Source: Desulfosporosinus lacus DSM 15449
Lineage (GTDB): Bacteria > Bacillota > Desulfitobacteriia > Desulfitobacteriales > Desulfitobacteriaceae
Assembly (NCBI RefSeq): GCF_900129935.1
Contig: NZ_FQXJ01000008.1
Coordinates: 62,001 to 126,000 of the forward strand
DNA length: 64,000 bases
Reading direction: 5' to 3'
Shown here: piece after piece, positions 36,229 through 46,400 of the stretch
Layout of the letters: every line of letters begins with the position of its first letter
Position numbering within the stretch: position 1 is the first letter of the stretch
Program-made: the position numbers and the translations under genes
The notes under the pieces: model-generated
Database searches by the model: none
What the model saw: only the letters and a program-made list of their open reading frames with translations
What the model was told of the DNA's origin: nothing

Positions 36229-36482
36229 TGACTTTATAAACCTACCCCGGTGGACTCCTGGAATAGATTAAATCTCACGGATTTTTAGAACCAAACTGTA
36301 ATGAATACATCTTCATATGATTAATTGATTATTAAGATAACGATATACTATAGACCCCTCGCGTAATAAGATGATAATCTTGACTTAAGTAATCAAAGCA
36401 TAAAGGCGGTGAATAGATTACTGGTGAAAAGAAGTACAAACCAATCAACTGGCTAGATGCCCTTTAATAAAGGAGGTAAGCC

Positions 36483-36905
36483 ATGAAAAAGTGTGACGAG
36501 TATATTCAAAGATTTACCTTAACGGGTCAGGATAGTGGTATAAAGAAACTCAGTGAAACAGAAGTTGAGGAGTATAAATTAGTCTATGATACACTTATCA
36601 CAAAACTCATAGAGACTGGTGGAGAAGTCCCCGGGAGTTCTGATATTCAAGTAATAAATAAGATATATACCTGTAACGATGAGTGTGTAACCCCGTTAGG
36701 TCTTGTTAATGTCAGTCTGGAATACTTGGCTAAGCTGCTGACCTTTTGCAAGAAGGAAGGAATCCATTGGTTAGTGGACATTAAGGAGTGCACAGATACC
36801 CACTTTAGAGAGTTATCTTACTTTAAGATCATAGTCGATTGCTCAAAAGATAAATTTATGGCGATAGCAAAAGAAGGAGGCTTTAGGTATAAAGCGATAA
36901 AATAA
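36483..36905 (+). CDS. Hypothetical protein, 140 residues
   Basis: Not recognised. A soluble, acidic protein with no signal peptide or membrane helix. Four cysteines are scattered (KKCDEY, YTCNDEC, FCKKEG, KECTDT), with no clear metal motif. A strong ribosome-binding site (AAAGGAGGT) and terminators on both sides support a real single-gene unit. Confidence 0.6.
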   Translation: MKKCDEYIQRFTLTGQDSGIKKLSETEVEEYKLVYDTLITKLIETGGEVPGSSDIQVINKIYTCNDECVTPLGLVNVSLEYLAKLLTFCKKEGIHWLVDIKECTDTHFRELSYFKIIVDCSKDKFMAIAKEGGFRYKAIK

Positions 36906-36964
36906 AGCTCCATTCACTAGGAAAAACTCCAAATGCAGCTAATAATTTAACCAGTGAATACTAA

Positions 36965-36996
36965 AGAGAGTTATAGAGATATACTCTCTTTTTTTT
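36965..36996 (+). terminator. Rho-independent terminator
   Basis: AGAGAGT/ACTCTCT stem, 11-nt loop, eight T. Confidence 0.88.
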
Positions 36997-37069
36997 GCGT
37001 TTAAGGAGCTCAAAAAAGCAAATTCGATATTTATCTAAAATAACAAAAATATGTTAAGATTGTATAATA

Positions 37070-37150
37070 TTAATCAATTCCGAGACTCCCACTTCAAGAG
37101 GGTGTTCCTTATTCTACTATCGTACTTGAGACTTATGCCACCGAAGTCTA
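37070..37150. repeat. Partial copy C of the 218-bp repeat family
   Basis: Shares the end TTAATCAATTCCGAGAC, a degenerate CCCACTTCAAGAGGGTG hairpin and GTTCCTTATTCTAC with copies A and B, then diverges after CACCGAAGTCT. A TATAAT at 37063 abuts it, so it may sit in the 5' leader of plsY. The surrounding gap 36906-37231 has no gene. Confidence 0.7.
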
Positions 37151-37231
37151 GATGTTAAGCTTTAGCTGAAGGAGTTCAATAAAATCGTAGAGTTGCTTAA
37201 ACGTATAAACGTATAAAGAAACGAGAGGTGC

Positions 37232-37810
37232 TTGTTGATTGATATTCTGATTATCGTCATAGGTTACCTTCTTGGCGGAATCTCAACTGGGTACTACCTT
37301 GTTCTGTTGCTTTGCCGTCATGATGTTAGAAATTATGGTTCTGGTGCTACCGGTGCTACTAATGTTGGCAGGATTTTAGGCACCAAAGGTTTTTTGTTAA
37401 CGTTTCTTGGAGATGTTTTCAAAGGCTTTCTAATTCCTGCTATAGCTATTTACCTAAAACTCTCAGACTTAACTGTTGTCCTGAGCGTGATTGCCGTTGT
37501 AGCGGGGCACATATGGCCGCTGCAACTTGGTTTTAGAGGAGGAAAGGGAGTAGTTACTGCCTTTGGGGGAATAGTTGTGATTAATCCCTCACTAGCCCTG
37601 GTGTTGTTTGCAATCACAATAGGGCTATTTGCACTGACCAGGAAATTTACCTTAAGCGGTCTTTTAATTATTCTGGCATCGCCAATCATAGCATTCTTAA
37701 TGTCACCGTCGGCAAATCAGGTTATTGGGATTTTGATCCTAGCGATTATCTTACTTATTGCTCATAGAGGAAATATTGCGATGATACTGAAAGAGGTTTC
37801 AAGGAGGTAA
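37232..37810 (+). CDS. plsY: Glycerol-3-phosphate acyltransferase PlsY
   Basis: A 192-residue membrane enzyme that acylates sn-glycerol-3-phosphate from acyl-phosphate, the first step of phospholipid synthesis. All three PlsY motifs are present: YLLGGISTGY, NYGSGATGATNVGR and FRGGKGVVTAFGG. It begins at TTG 37232. Its stop lies 4 nt before the next ATG, so it is tightly coupled with the GNAT-aminotransferase gene, an unusual neighbour. It might be a second, accessory PlsY. Confidence 0.9.
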   Translation: MLIDILIIVIGYLLGGISTGYYLVLLLCRHDVRNYGSGATGATNVGRILGTKGFLLTFLGDVFKGFLIPAIAIYLKLSDLTVVLSVIAVVAGHIWPLQLGFRGGKGVVTAFGGIVVINPSLALVLFAITIGLFALTRKFTLSGLLIILASPIIAFLMSPSANQVIGILILAIILLIAHRGNIAMILKEVSRR

Positions 37811-37814
37811 TAGC

Positions 37815-39434
37815 ATGAGTTGTGGTTTATCTTTTAAAATTGCTACTGAGGACTGGGAGTTTGAGCAAATTCACGCTCTTAACTACAAAACATTTGTGCA
37901 AGAAATCCCCCAGCATGGTGTTAATAAAGAGAAAAAGTTAGTAGATAAGTTTCATGAGGAAAATTCATATTGCATTTGCCTTCGCGATAGGAGGCTCTTA
38001 GGAATGCTGGCGTGTCGAAGTAAACGTCCGTTTTCATTAGACTTAAAACTGGCCGATTTAGCTGCATACTTACCTCCACACAACGCATTGTGCGAGATTC
38101 GTCTCCTTTCCGTAGAAAAAGAGGTTAGGGGCGGTCGAATCCTTGTCGGATTGATGAACATGCTTATGGAATATTGTAACGAGCAGGGATACGACTTAGC
38201 TGTAATATCGGGAACGGTAAGACAGTTGAAGTTGTATCAGCATCTTGGCTTCGTACCTTTCGGGCCACTTGTCGGCAAACCCGAAGCTATGTTCCAACCC
38301 ATGTACCTTGCACGAGAAACTATCGTCCGGAATCTGAATAGTTTTCTAGAACAGCAACCCAGGCTAAAGCCTGCTGTGAAAGATAGTGTCAACTTCCTTC
38401 CCGGACCTGTAAGGATTTGTGAAGCCGTTAAGGAGGCTTTTATTAAAACTCCGGTTTCTCATCGCTCGGATAGATTTCTGAAAGATATTGCCCAAATCCA
38501 ACATAAGCTCTCTCAATTGGTTAATTCGAAAAGCGTTCAGATCTTACTGGGGTCAGGCACCCTCGCTAACGATGTCGTAGCTGCCAATCTTTCAAATAAA
38601 GGGAAGGGCATAGTTGTCAGTAATGGCGAATTTTGTGAACGGTTAGTTGACCATGCCCAAAGGGCTAGGCTTGATTTCAAAGAGTTTAAGAATACTTGGG
38701 GGAAGGCTATTTACTATGATGAGCTAGAAATTATTCTTGATCAAGAACCCTCCATTAGGTGGGTATGGGCAGTACATCTAGAGACATCAACAGGGGTTCT
38801 TAATGATTTGTCAAAGTTGAAAAACATCTGTAAGAAGCGAAATATTATACTCTGCCTAGATTGTGTCAGCTCTATCGGGGCTTTGCCCATTGATCTAAAA
38901 GGAGTTTTTCTCGCGTCGGGCGTAAGTGGCAAAGCTCTATGTTCATATCCGGGGTTAAGTTTTGTTTTCTATAATCATGCTTTAAGTGGACAAGGTCTGC
39001 CTCGTTATATGGATCTAGAATTATATAGTAAGTCAGAAGGAGTACCCTTTACCCATTCATCAAATTTTATTTATGCTTTGCAAAATGCGTTAAATTTAAC
39101 GTTATCTAGGGACTTTTCTATTAATGCAAAGTTCGCCGAGGGATTAAGAAGACAGTTAAGAGCACTTGGTATAAAAGTTGTAGCAGCGGAGGAATACGCG
39201 TCTCCCAATGTTATAAGCTTTGAACTTCCCGGGGATCTCAGTTCAGAAACGATAGGGGCGAGGCTGGAAAATGAGGGCTATTATCTTAGTTATCGAAGCT
39301 CCTATTTACTTGAGCGAAATTGGCTTCAAGTTTGCTTAATGGGAGAGTATGATCAGCGGGATATTGAAGCCTTTCCTTCGATCTTAGCTTCATGCTTGGC
39401 TATGAAAGAGGATGGAATTTTAAAGGTAAAGTAA
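37815..39434 (+). CDS. GNAT acyltransferase fused to class V aminotransferase
   Basis: A 539-residue two-domain protein. Residues about 1-175 form a GNAT/N-acyl-amino-acid-synthase-like domain (ALCEIRLLSVEKEVRGGRIL, SGTVRQLKLYQHLGF). Residues about 190-539 form a class V PLP aminotransferase of the AGXT/phosphonate-transaminase type: LPGPVRI, GSGTLAND (246-253), HLETSTG (321-327), D349 in LDCVSSIGALP, and PLP lysine K373 in GVSGKALCSYPG. Both active-site sets look intact. The fusion and the tight link to plsY suggest synthesis of an acylated amino compound, perhaps lipid-like (inference). ATG follows AAGGAGGT. Confidence 0.82.
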   Translation: MSCGLSFKIATEDWEFEQIHALNYKTFVQEIPQHGVNKEKKLVDKFHEENSYCICLRDRRLLGMLACRSKRPFSLDLKLADLAAYLPPHNALCEIRLLSVEKEVRGGRILVGLMNMLMEYCNEQGYDLAVISGTVRQLKLYQHLGFVPFGPLVGKPEAMFQPMYLARETIVRNLNSFLEQQPRLKPAVKDSVNFLPGPVRICEAVKEAFIKTPVSHRSDRFLKDIAQIQHKLSQLVNSKSVQILLGSGTLANDVVAANLSNKGKGIVVSNGEFCERLVDHAQRARLDFKEFKNTWGKAIYYDELEIILDQEPSIRWVWAVHLETSTGVLNDLSKLKNICKKRNIILCLDCVSSIGALPIDLKGVFLASGVSGKALCSYPGLSFVFYNHALSGQGLPRYMDLELYSKSEGVPFTHSSNFIYALQNALNLTLSRDFSINAKFAEGLRRQLRALGIKVVAAEEYASPNVISFELPGDLSSETIGARLENEGYYLSYRSSYLLERNWLQVCLMGEYDQRDIEAFPSILASCLAMKEDGILKVK

Positions 39435-39471
39435 AAAGGAGCTTTGGACGAAGTGTAAGGAGTATGTTTTC

Positions 39472-41175
39472 ATGAGCAAACCAAAGGTGTTCGAAGTTAG
39501 GATGCACTCAATAGCGGACATAGGCAGAAAAGTAGGTTTTAGAAGAAAGCTTTTTGTTTTAACACTTATTTTTATGACTCTTTTAACTTCTGGCTGTTCA
39601 GTTCAACCTGTTGCCGACTCCAGCGGCATTGTAACTCTAGACAGGTTTGCTCGGGCGGAGCAATACGAACAGTTTATAACAGTGGGCAAGTCGGTGGATT
39701 GTAAGGGAACCAAGGTTACGATCGAGAAAGTGCTAATGGATAAGAACCATACCTTTATGATTGTCACTGTTGACGGAGATATCAAGGGACGGATGGATTA
39801 TCTTACGGTGGACCTTTTCGATGGACAGGACCAGGAACTGGGTAGGAGTTCATTCTTACAAAAACTCTCCGATGGTAAAACGTTGCTAACCTTCGAGGCT
39901 GTCCAGCAAGTTCCTAAAGAATTACGAATGGAATTCTTCGGTGGACCAGTTGGATATGGAGATCCTGTAATTTTGACTCTGAAAGATATTAAGTTTAAGA
40001 CAGTAGGCGAGAAATATACCAAAGAATACAAGATGACTGAGACTATGGAGAAAAAGGGTTACAGGCTGGTAGTTAAGTCCCTCGAAAGAGGCATAAGCGA
40101 AACCAGCTTACATTATAAGTTGGCTGCATTAGAGGACTATGATGGAATAAAACACGGGTGGCTATATGATTGGAATAACAATTATTCCCCAGAGGGAGAA
40201 ATTCTGTCTATGTATGACAGTGGACGGAAGTTAGGAACTCATCTCTCTAAGTTCAACTGCCTGGGTCCCTATTACAGATTATCTCAAGATAAAAAGACAA
40301 TTGTGGGCATGGCTAATTTTGACGGAGCTGAAACAGATAATCTACAAGTTGAACTAACCAATATTTACGGCTATTACAATATGAACGAGACAATTCCTAT
40401 TGAAGGGGTCAAAGATAGACTCGACATCAACAAAAATTTTCCTGTTAATAACTACATCGTTCAGATGAAGTCTTTCGCCAGAGAAAATGACAAGGAAACA
40501 TGGATTCTGGACTATAGTGTCCTAGATTCTGAAGGAAACAATGTAGACGCTGCCATTCAAGCAAACTTATATTCTAAAATCGACAATTATAAGTTTCTCC
40601 TAGGTTTCGAAAAGTTCCAAGACCCGGAAAGCGAGGAACCGAGACTGATATTCCCTAACTGGCAGTATCCCAAAAATGATGACAGTCTCACAGAAGGTAT
40701 AGTCATTAAAATAACTCAATTGGGGATAAGACAGGAGGATGCGGTGGTCGATATAGACCTTAATAATCTCAGGAATTCTGTAGAACATCAGGATGAAACG
40801 GAAATTATGGCTGTTGTCAGTGATTACTTCGATACCTTTAGTTGGGCGGTTAAAAACAATGATGTCATTGTTTTTAAGCAAAAATTCGGCTACCTCAAGC
40901 CAACGGAAAAAGAAGGGGATGGGGTAAATGATTGGCAGAATCATTTGGAAAGTCGTCTGGGAGTGGGAGACTATAAAGTTTCTTTTGAGGAACCTCTTAT
41001 TTCAATATCTAAAGGTAAGGCAATAGTAGACTTAATTGGTTTAGAAAAAGTATTGAGAAGCAATGACTATTCAGGTGCGGAGTTTAACTCTGTATTCTAT
41101 TTAGATAAAGTTAAAGGGAAATGGAAATTGACTAAGGTTGACGAATTTACCGAGGCGGAAATATATGGAGTTTGA
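39472..41175 (+). CDS. Large predicted lipoprotein, DUF4179-like
   Basis: A 567-residue exported protein. A charged N-terminus of about 26 residues precedes a hydrophobic segment and the lipobox TSGC. The body is beta-rich, with a repeated layout (ITVGKSVDCKGTKVTIEKVLMD style immunoglobulin-like unit near residue 67) seen in anti-sigma-linked DUF4179 proteins. The C-terminal 130 residues resemble an NTF2-like fold (VSDYFDTFSWAVKNND). No enzymatic motif was found. It may be co-transcribed with the preceding fusion gene (37-nt gap). Confidence 0.6.
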   Translation: MSKPKVFEVRMHSIADIGRKVGFRRKLFVLTLIFMTLLTSGCSVQPVADSSGIVTLDRFARAEQYEQFITVGKSVDCKGTKVTIEKVLMDKNHTFMIVTVDGDIKGRMDYLTVDLFDGQDQELGRSSFLQKLSDGKTLLTFEAVQQVPKELRMEFFGGPVGYGDPVILTLKDIKFKTVGEKYTKEYKMTETMEKKGYRLVVKSLERGISETSLHYKLAALEDYDGIKHGWLYDWNNNYSPEGEILSMYDSGRKLGTHLSKFNCLGPYYRLSQDKKTIVGMANFDGAETDNLQVELTNIYGYYNMNETIPIEGVKDRLDINKNFPVNNYIVQMKSFARENDKETWILDYSVLDSEGNNVDAAIQANLYSKIDNYKFLLGFEKFQDPESEEPRLIFPNWQYPKNDDSLTEGIVIKITQLGIRQEDAVVDIDLNNLRNSVEHQDETEIMAVVSDYFDTFSWAVKNNDVIVFKQKFGYLKPTEKEGDGVNDWQNHLESRLGVGDYKVSFEEPLISISKGKAIVDLIGLEKVLRSNDYSGAEFNSVFYLDKVKGKWKLTKVDEFTEAEIYGV

Positions 41176-41324
41176 TGGTATTCCGAAGGCCGCTCTATAC
41201 CTTAAACAACAAACGTTAAAAATGGTAGTCAAATCACGATTCTTTCATAGCTACTCTTTAATTTTGATCAAAATCATGGTATTATGCAAACTAAGAGAAT
41301 TCTGCGTCTACTATTTTGCGCGAC

Positions 41325-41352
41325 AAGGCCATAGACAAAGTGCTATGGCCTT
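41325..41352 (+). terminator. Terminator after the lipoprotein gene
   Basis: Perfect AAGGCCATAG/CTATGGCCTT stem, 8-nt loop, AT-rich tail. Confidence 0.75.
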
Positions 41353-41509
41353 AAACATATTTTAAGGATCATAGATAAGGGTTAATTTACTTAACGTATC
41401 TAAAAACTAACTAATGGAAGTAACAACAGTTTCCGAATAACTATATAAATATCAATATTACTGTACAATGCTATTGTTCATTATCACACTAAATCTGTTA
41501 CAATGTGGT

Positions 41510-41825
41510 AGAGGTGAAGTTGATATAATTGTGGTTGAGTATGAGGATCGGCTGGCCCGGTTTGGCTACTCTTATCTTAAGGAATTTGCGGTGTCCTTCA
41601 ACGTCGCGATAGAAGCAGTTGAAAACGTTGGAAAGCTGAACCCAATGAAGAAATGGTCAACGACTTGGTCAGTATCGTTACTTGTTTTAGCGCAAGGCTG
41701 TATGGTGCAAGAGGGGGCAGAAAGATTAAGCAGACGCTTGTGCAAACCTTAGAAGTCTTAGAACAGGAACGAGGTGAGTCTGATGAAAACAACCATGAAA
41801 GCGATTCTGGTAAATCTATCGGATG
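41510..41825 (+). pseudogene. tnpA: IS607-type serine resolvase TnpA, truncated and frameshifted
   Basis: Only the C-terminal part of the catalytic domain remains. IIVVEYEDRLARFGYSYLKE (20 residues) is the typical IS607 TnpA motif. The HTH domain and the active-site Ser region are missing upstream. After KLNP a single-base loss near 41644 shifts the frame; restoring it gives the expected continuation (EEMVNDLVSIV, CFSARLYGARGG) to the stop at 41823-41825, which overlaps tnpB. Confidence 0.8.
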
Positions 41826-43237
41826 AACAAAAGGCAATCTTAAATAACCTGATGCTCGTCTTTTGTACGGCCATTCGCTACTCGTTTAAGAGACTGCTCG
41901 AAGGGCAATTTATCGGAGACATAGAAAAGGTTGTGGCGCATAAATACAACTTGAATATCCGGCAAGCGAAAGACGCTGCGGAATCGGCAAGGCAGACGAT
42001 TGCCTCATAGCATGAACTCGTTAAGCTCTATCACGAAAACTATCGTAAGAAGGTTGAGGCGCTTGTTAAGAAGCTTAAAAACCCTAGGTTGTCTGAACGC
42101 ACGGTAAAATCATTAACCGCAAAACTGGAGAAACGTCAGCGTAGGCTAGACTATTGGACAGCGTTTTTGACGAGTAAGACCTTCCCGCCAGTGATCTTTG
42201 GCACGAAGGAAATGTTTCTAAGACGGTGTAAAGGATTAATTACGAAGCAGGAATGGAACGATTGCCGGAATAACCGAATTTATAGTCGTGGCGATAAGTC
42301 AAAGGGTGGTAATCCAAATCTAAGAGTTGTCTTTAAGGATGGAGTAAGTTTTTTAGAAATCTCGACGCTTGAGAAAACGGTGAAGAACAGAGCCGTTAAG
42401 GTCTTAATACCGATTTACTTGCCAGAAAAAATCTCAAAAAAGACAGGAAACGTCAATGGTATTCCATACAGGAAGATGTTTATGGATTCGCTAGAACGAG
42501 GTGAGGCCTACCAAGTGGAGTTAATCAAACGAGACGATGAGTATTATGCGCATATTACGTTTGAAGAGCTTGAAGCGAAGGTTAGTTACACGGGGCACGT
42601 CAACATGATCGGTATAGATACAAATCCGGATGGGTTTGCGTTAACCAAAATCGATACGTTCGGTAACTACAGAGGTCACACCTATTTGAAACAACATGAA
42701 TTAACCTTCTGTCGGAGCAATCGGCGGACGAATTTATGTGGTGAGCTTGTGGCTCAGGCAGTAGACTATGCCTTGGTCAGACAATGTGGAGTTGCTGCGG
42801 AGGATTTGAAGTTTAAGGACGACCGCGATGTGTCAAGCAAGTTAGCTAGGGTGAGTAGCCCGTTTGTATACAGGGCGCTATTGATGATGTTGGAACGTAG
42901 TTGTCTGCGTAACGGGGTTGAATTCGTCAAGGTAAAGCCCCAATATACCAGCAAAATCGGACTCTATAAATATTGTCACCAATATGGACTGGATGTTCAT
43001 AACGGCGCAGCTTTAGTCATTGCGAGAAGAAGTTATGAGTTCAAAGAAACGGTACCGAAATTGCTTGAAGAGATATTAGTGCCTAAGAAAAAACTGATCG
43101 CCTTTAAGAAAATGAACGAATGGAGTAAATGGAGCGAAATCACTCGTCAAATTACTAAATTATTCAAGAAACGGAAGGAAGTGAATACGCCTGGTTTATG
43201 GTTAGTCCGTAGGAAAGAACTGCTAGGGATCGCTTAA
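41774..43237 (+). pseudogene. tnpB: TnpB (RuvC-like RNA-guided nuclease), interrupted by in-frame TAG
   Basis: A single frame of 488 codons is broken only by TAG at 42008-42010 (codon 79); coding resumes in the same frame (HELVKLYHENYRKK). RuvC-I is seen as MIGIDTNPDGFAL, the RuvC-II Glu in AAEDLKF, and the RuvC-III region as VHNGAALVIARR, where the usual Asp is not obvious and no CxxC zinc finger is present. IS607-type TnpBs often lack the finger. Independent damage to tnpA suggests the element is dead, although a downstream start at 42089 could yield a truncated protein. Confidence 0.82.
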
Positions 43238-43450
43238 AGATTAACGTTAGAATAAACCACTGCACTTGTACACTTAGTTGAAAGGCTTGTGCGGAGTTGT
43301 TTTAGGGGCTGACTAACCGTCGCACATCTGTTGTACTTAATTGATGCGCTTAATTAAGGCGATATGGATGTTTAATACGAGAGTATTGACCTAAGTAGCT
43401 GAATCCTGTGATGCTACCGCTTTGTTTAGTCGACAAAGTGAAAATGCTGA
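43238..43450 (+). ncRNA. Candidate IS607 omega-RNA / right-end remnant
   Basis: The gap between tnpB and purL contains GATGCTACCGCTTTGTTTAG (20 nt, near 43411), similar to the GATGCTGCCGCTTTAGCGG (19 nt) element I associate with IS607 guide-RNA 3' ends, preceded by a GTAGCTGAATC segment that could pair with GATGCTAC. The final hairpin arm is not preserved. A covariance search would be needed. Confidence 0.4.
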
Positions 43451-43499
43451 ATTATATAGGTTTGTGTAGTAATGTTCAGTATTTAGAAACCAGGATGAT

Positions 43500-46400
43500 A
43501 TGGGATTTCAAGCTGTAAAACGTATTTATGTGGAAAAAAGGCCTGGCTATGATATTGAAGCCCAGGGTCTGCACAATGATCTTCTGGAAAATTTAGGGAT
43601 ACTAGGTTTGCAAGGGTTAAGAGTGATTAACCGTTATGATATTTCTGGAATTACGGACGAGGAGTATGCAAAGGCCCGTCCGATTATCTTTGCTGAGCCT
43701 CCATTGGATTTGGTGTACGACGAAAATATTGAAATTTCCCCACAGGACCAAGTTTTTGCTATGGAATATCTGCCCGGTCAGTATGACCAGCGGGCGGATT
43801 CTGCTGCTCAATGTGTACAGATTCTGACCCAAAAAGAGCGGCCAACGATTGCTTCAGCTAAAGTTATAGTATTAAAGGGTCAGCTTTCCGAGATGGATTT
43901 CCAGAAAATTAAAGATTACTGCATTAATCCAGTCGAATCTCGAGAAGCTGCTTTAGAGAAGCCTGAAAGCTTAGAATTTGAAGCTGTAACTCCGCCAAAT
44001 GTCGAAATTCTTGATGGTTTTATTGAGAAGTCGTCTGAAGAACTGAAAGCGTTCTTTAATAAAACGGGCTTAGCCATGAGCTATCAAGATTTAGCATTTT
44101 GTCAAGCATACTTCCGAGATACTGAAAAAAGAAATCCAACGATTACTGAGATTCGAGTGATAGACACTTACTGGTCGGATCATTGTCGGCATACGACCTT
44201 TAATACAAAGATCGAAGAGGTTGCTTTTCCGAAAGGGGATTTTGCTCACCCATTAACCAAAGCTTATCATGAGTATCTCACGTCAAGGGATTATGTCTAT
44301 GGGAAAAATCCTGCTGATCGAGATGTTTGTCTCATGGACATCGCTGTTTTGGGTATGAAAGAGTTGAAGAAAAAAGGGCTCTTACCTGATCTTGACCTAT
44401 CAGATGAAATCAATGCCTGCAGTATAGTGGCAAATGTCGATATCAACGGTCAAAATGAAGAGTGGCTGGTGATGTTTAAAAACGAGACCCATAACCATCC
44501 GACGGAAATCGAACCATTCGGCGGGGCGGCTACCTGTCTGGGAGGGGCAATTCGAGATCCCCTGTCTGGCCGTACCTATGTGTACCAAGCCATGCGTGTG
44601 ACAGGAAGCGCAGATCCAAGGGCAAAGCTTGAAGATACTCTGCCCGGCAAACTGCCCCAGAGAAAGATAACAAGGGGTGCGGCTGCAGGTTATAGTTCTT
44701 ATGGAAATCAAATCGGACTGGCGACTGGTCAAGTAACGGAAGTCTATGATGAAGGCTTTGTGGCCAAACGGATGGAAATTGGGGCAGTCATTGCGGCCGC
44801 TCCCCGGGAAAATGTAGTGCGTGAAGCCCCTGAAGCTGGGGATGTTGTCGTACTTGTCGGCGGAAGAACTGGCAGAGACGGGTGTGGCGGTGCAACTGGA
44901 TCTTCTAAAGAGCACACCACGGAGTCTCTACTGACTTGCGGGGCGGAAGTACAAAAAGGTAATCCTCCCACAGAACGAAAAATTCAGAGACTTTTCCGTA
45001 ATGCCAAGGTTAGTAAACTAATCAAGCGCTGCAACGATTTTGGAGCAGGCGGGGTATCGGTTGCTATCGGAGAATTAACTGATGGCTTAGAGATTAACTT
45101 AGATGCAGTTCCGAAAAAATATGAAGGTCTTGATGGGACAGAACTTGCGATCTCTGAATCTCAAGAACGAATGGCAGTCGTTATTCGCGCTCAAGATTTT
45201 GAAGCCTTTGCCAACTACGCTCATGAGGAAAACTTAGAAGCAACCTTAGTTGCTAAGGTTAGTGCTGACCCCAGACTTATAATGGTTTGGCGCGGGCAGG
45301 CGATTGTCGATCTCAGCCGAGAATTTCTCAATACCAATGGAGTTAAGCAAACGACGAAGGTTCAGGTCACTCTTCCGGAAGGGAATCACAACTACTTTAA
45401 CAAGTTGTCAGAAGCAATCGAAGAAAAATTAGCTGCTCATAATGTTCCGAACCCGGGCGCAATCTTAAAAGAGGCCTGGCTTGCTAATTTGAGTGATTTA
45501 AACGTCTGCAGCCAAAAGGGGTTGGTGGAGAGGTTTGACAGTACCATCGGAATGTCGTCGGTCTTGATGCCTTTGGGTGGCAAGTATCAGGCTACTCCGG
45601 CTGAAGGTATGGTGGCTAAGATTCCCGTCTTAGCGGGGGAAACAAATACGGCTACCATAATGACCTATGGCTATAATCCGCAATTGGCAAAGTGGAGTCC
45701 TTTTCACGGTGCCTTATATGCCGTGGTAGATGCGGTAACTAAGACTGTGGCCCTGGGCGGGGATTATCACAAAGTTCGACTTACCCTGCAGGAGTATTTC
45801 GAACGATTAGGAACAGATCCCGAAAAATGGGGGAAACCTTTCAGCGCTTTGTTAGGAGCTTTTTATGCTCAGAAAAAACTTGGAATTCCGGCGATCGGTG
45901 GAAAAGACAGCATGTCCGGAACCTTCATGGATTTGCACGTTCCTCCCACATTGGTTGCTTTTGCAGTCAATGTGGTCGAGGCTGATAAAGTTGTCTCCCA
46001 AGAGTTCAAAAAGTCTGGCAGTAAGGTTGTTTTAGTGAAAGCTACTCGGGATGAGCATGAAGTCCCTGATTTTGAACAACTAAGCAAAAACTACTCCAAA
46101 ATTAACGAGTTGATTCATTCCGGAAGCGTCTTGGCATCTCATACTGTCAGGATGGGAGGACTGGCGGCGGCACTCAGCAAAATGTCCTTCGGTAATCAGG
46201 TTGGGATGACCTTAGACAGTTCAATAGATATTAATAGTCTGTTTACTGCTGATTATGGTTCAATAATCTTAGAAATTGAAAAAACAATTGATCTGGCAAA
46301 AGCCTTCAGCGGGGTAGACTTCCAATTGCTCGGTGTAACTCAGGAAAACCCGATCATCACGATTAATGACGTGAATATTGAGCTAAAAACCGCTTTACAA

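Larger units (their letters stand above)
41510..43450 (+). mobile_element. Decayed IS607-family element
   Basis: A serine-resolvase-type tnpA remnant overlaps a tnpB gene, the gene order of IS607. Both genes are broken, and a 3' structured segment resembles the element's omega-RNA end. Outer boundaries are approximate because terminal sequences of IS607 elements lack clear inverted repeats. Confidence 0.75.

Noticed and set aside
42008-42010. TAG in tnpB as a pyrrolysine codon
   Set aside because: The overlapping tnpA is also broken, so a nonsense mutation in a dying element is simpler; kept only as a side question.
43238-43499. Purine riboswitch upstream of purL
   Set aside because: Looked for the conserved loop-loop sequences of the guanine/adenine aptamer and did not find them; the space is IS607-derived.
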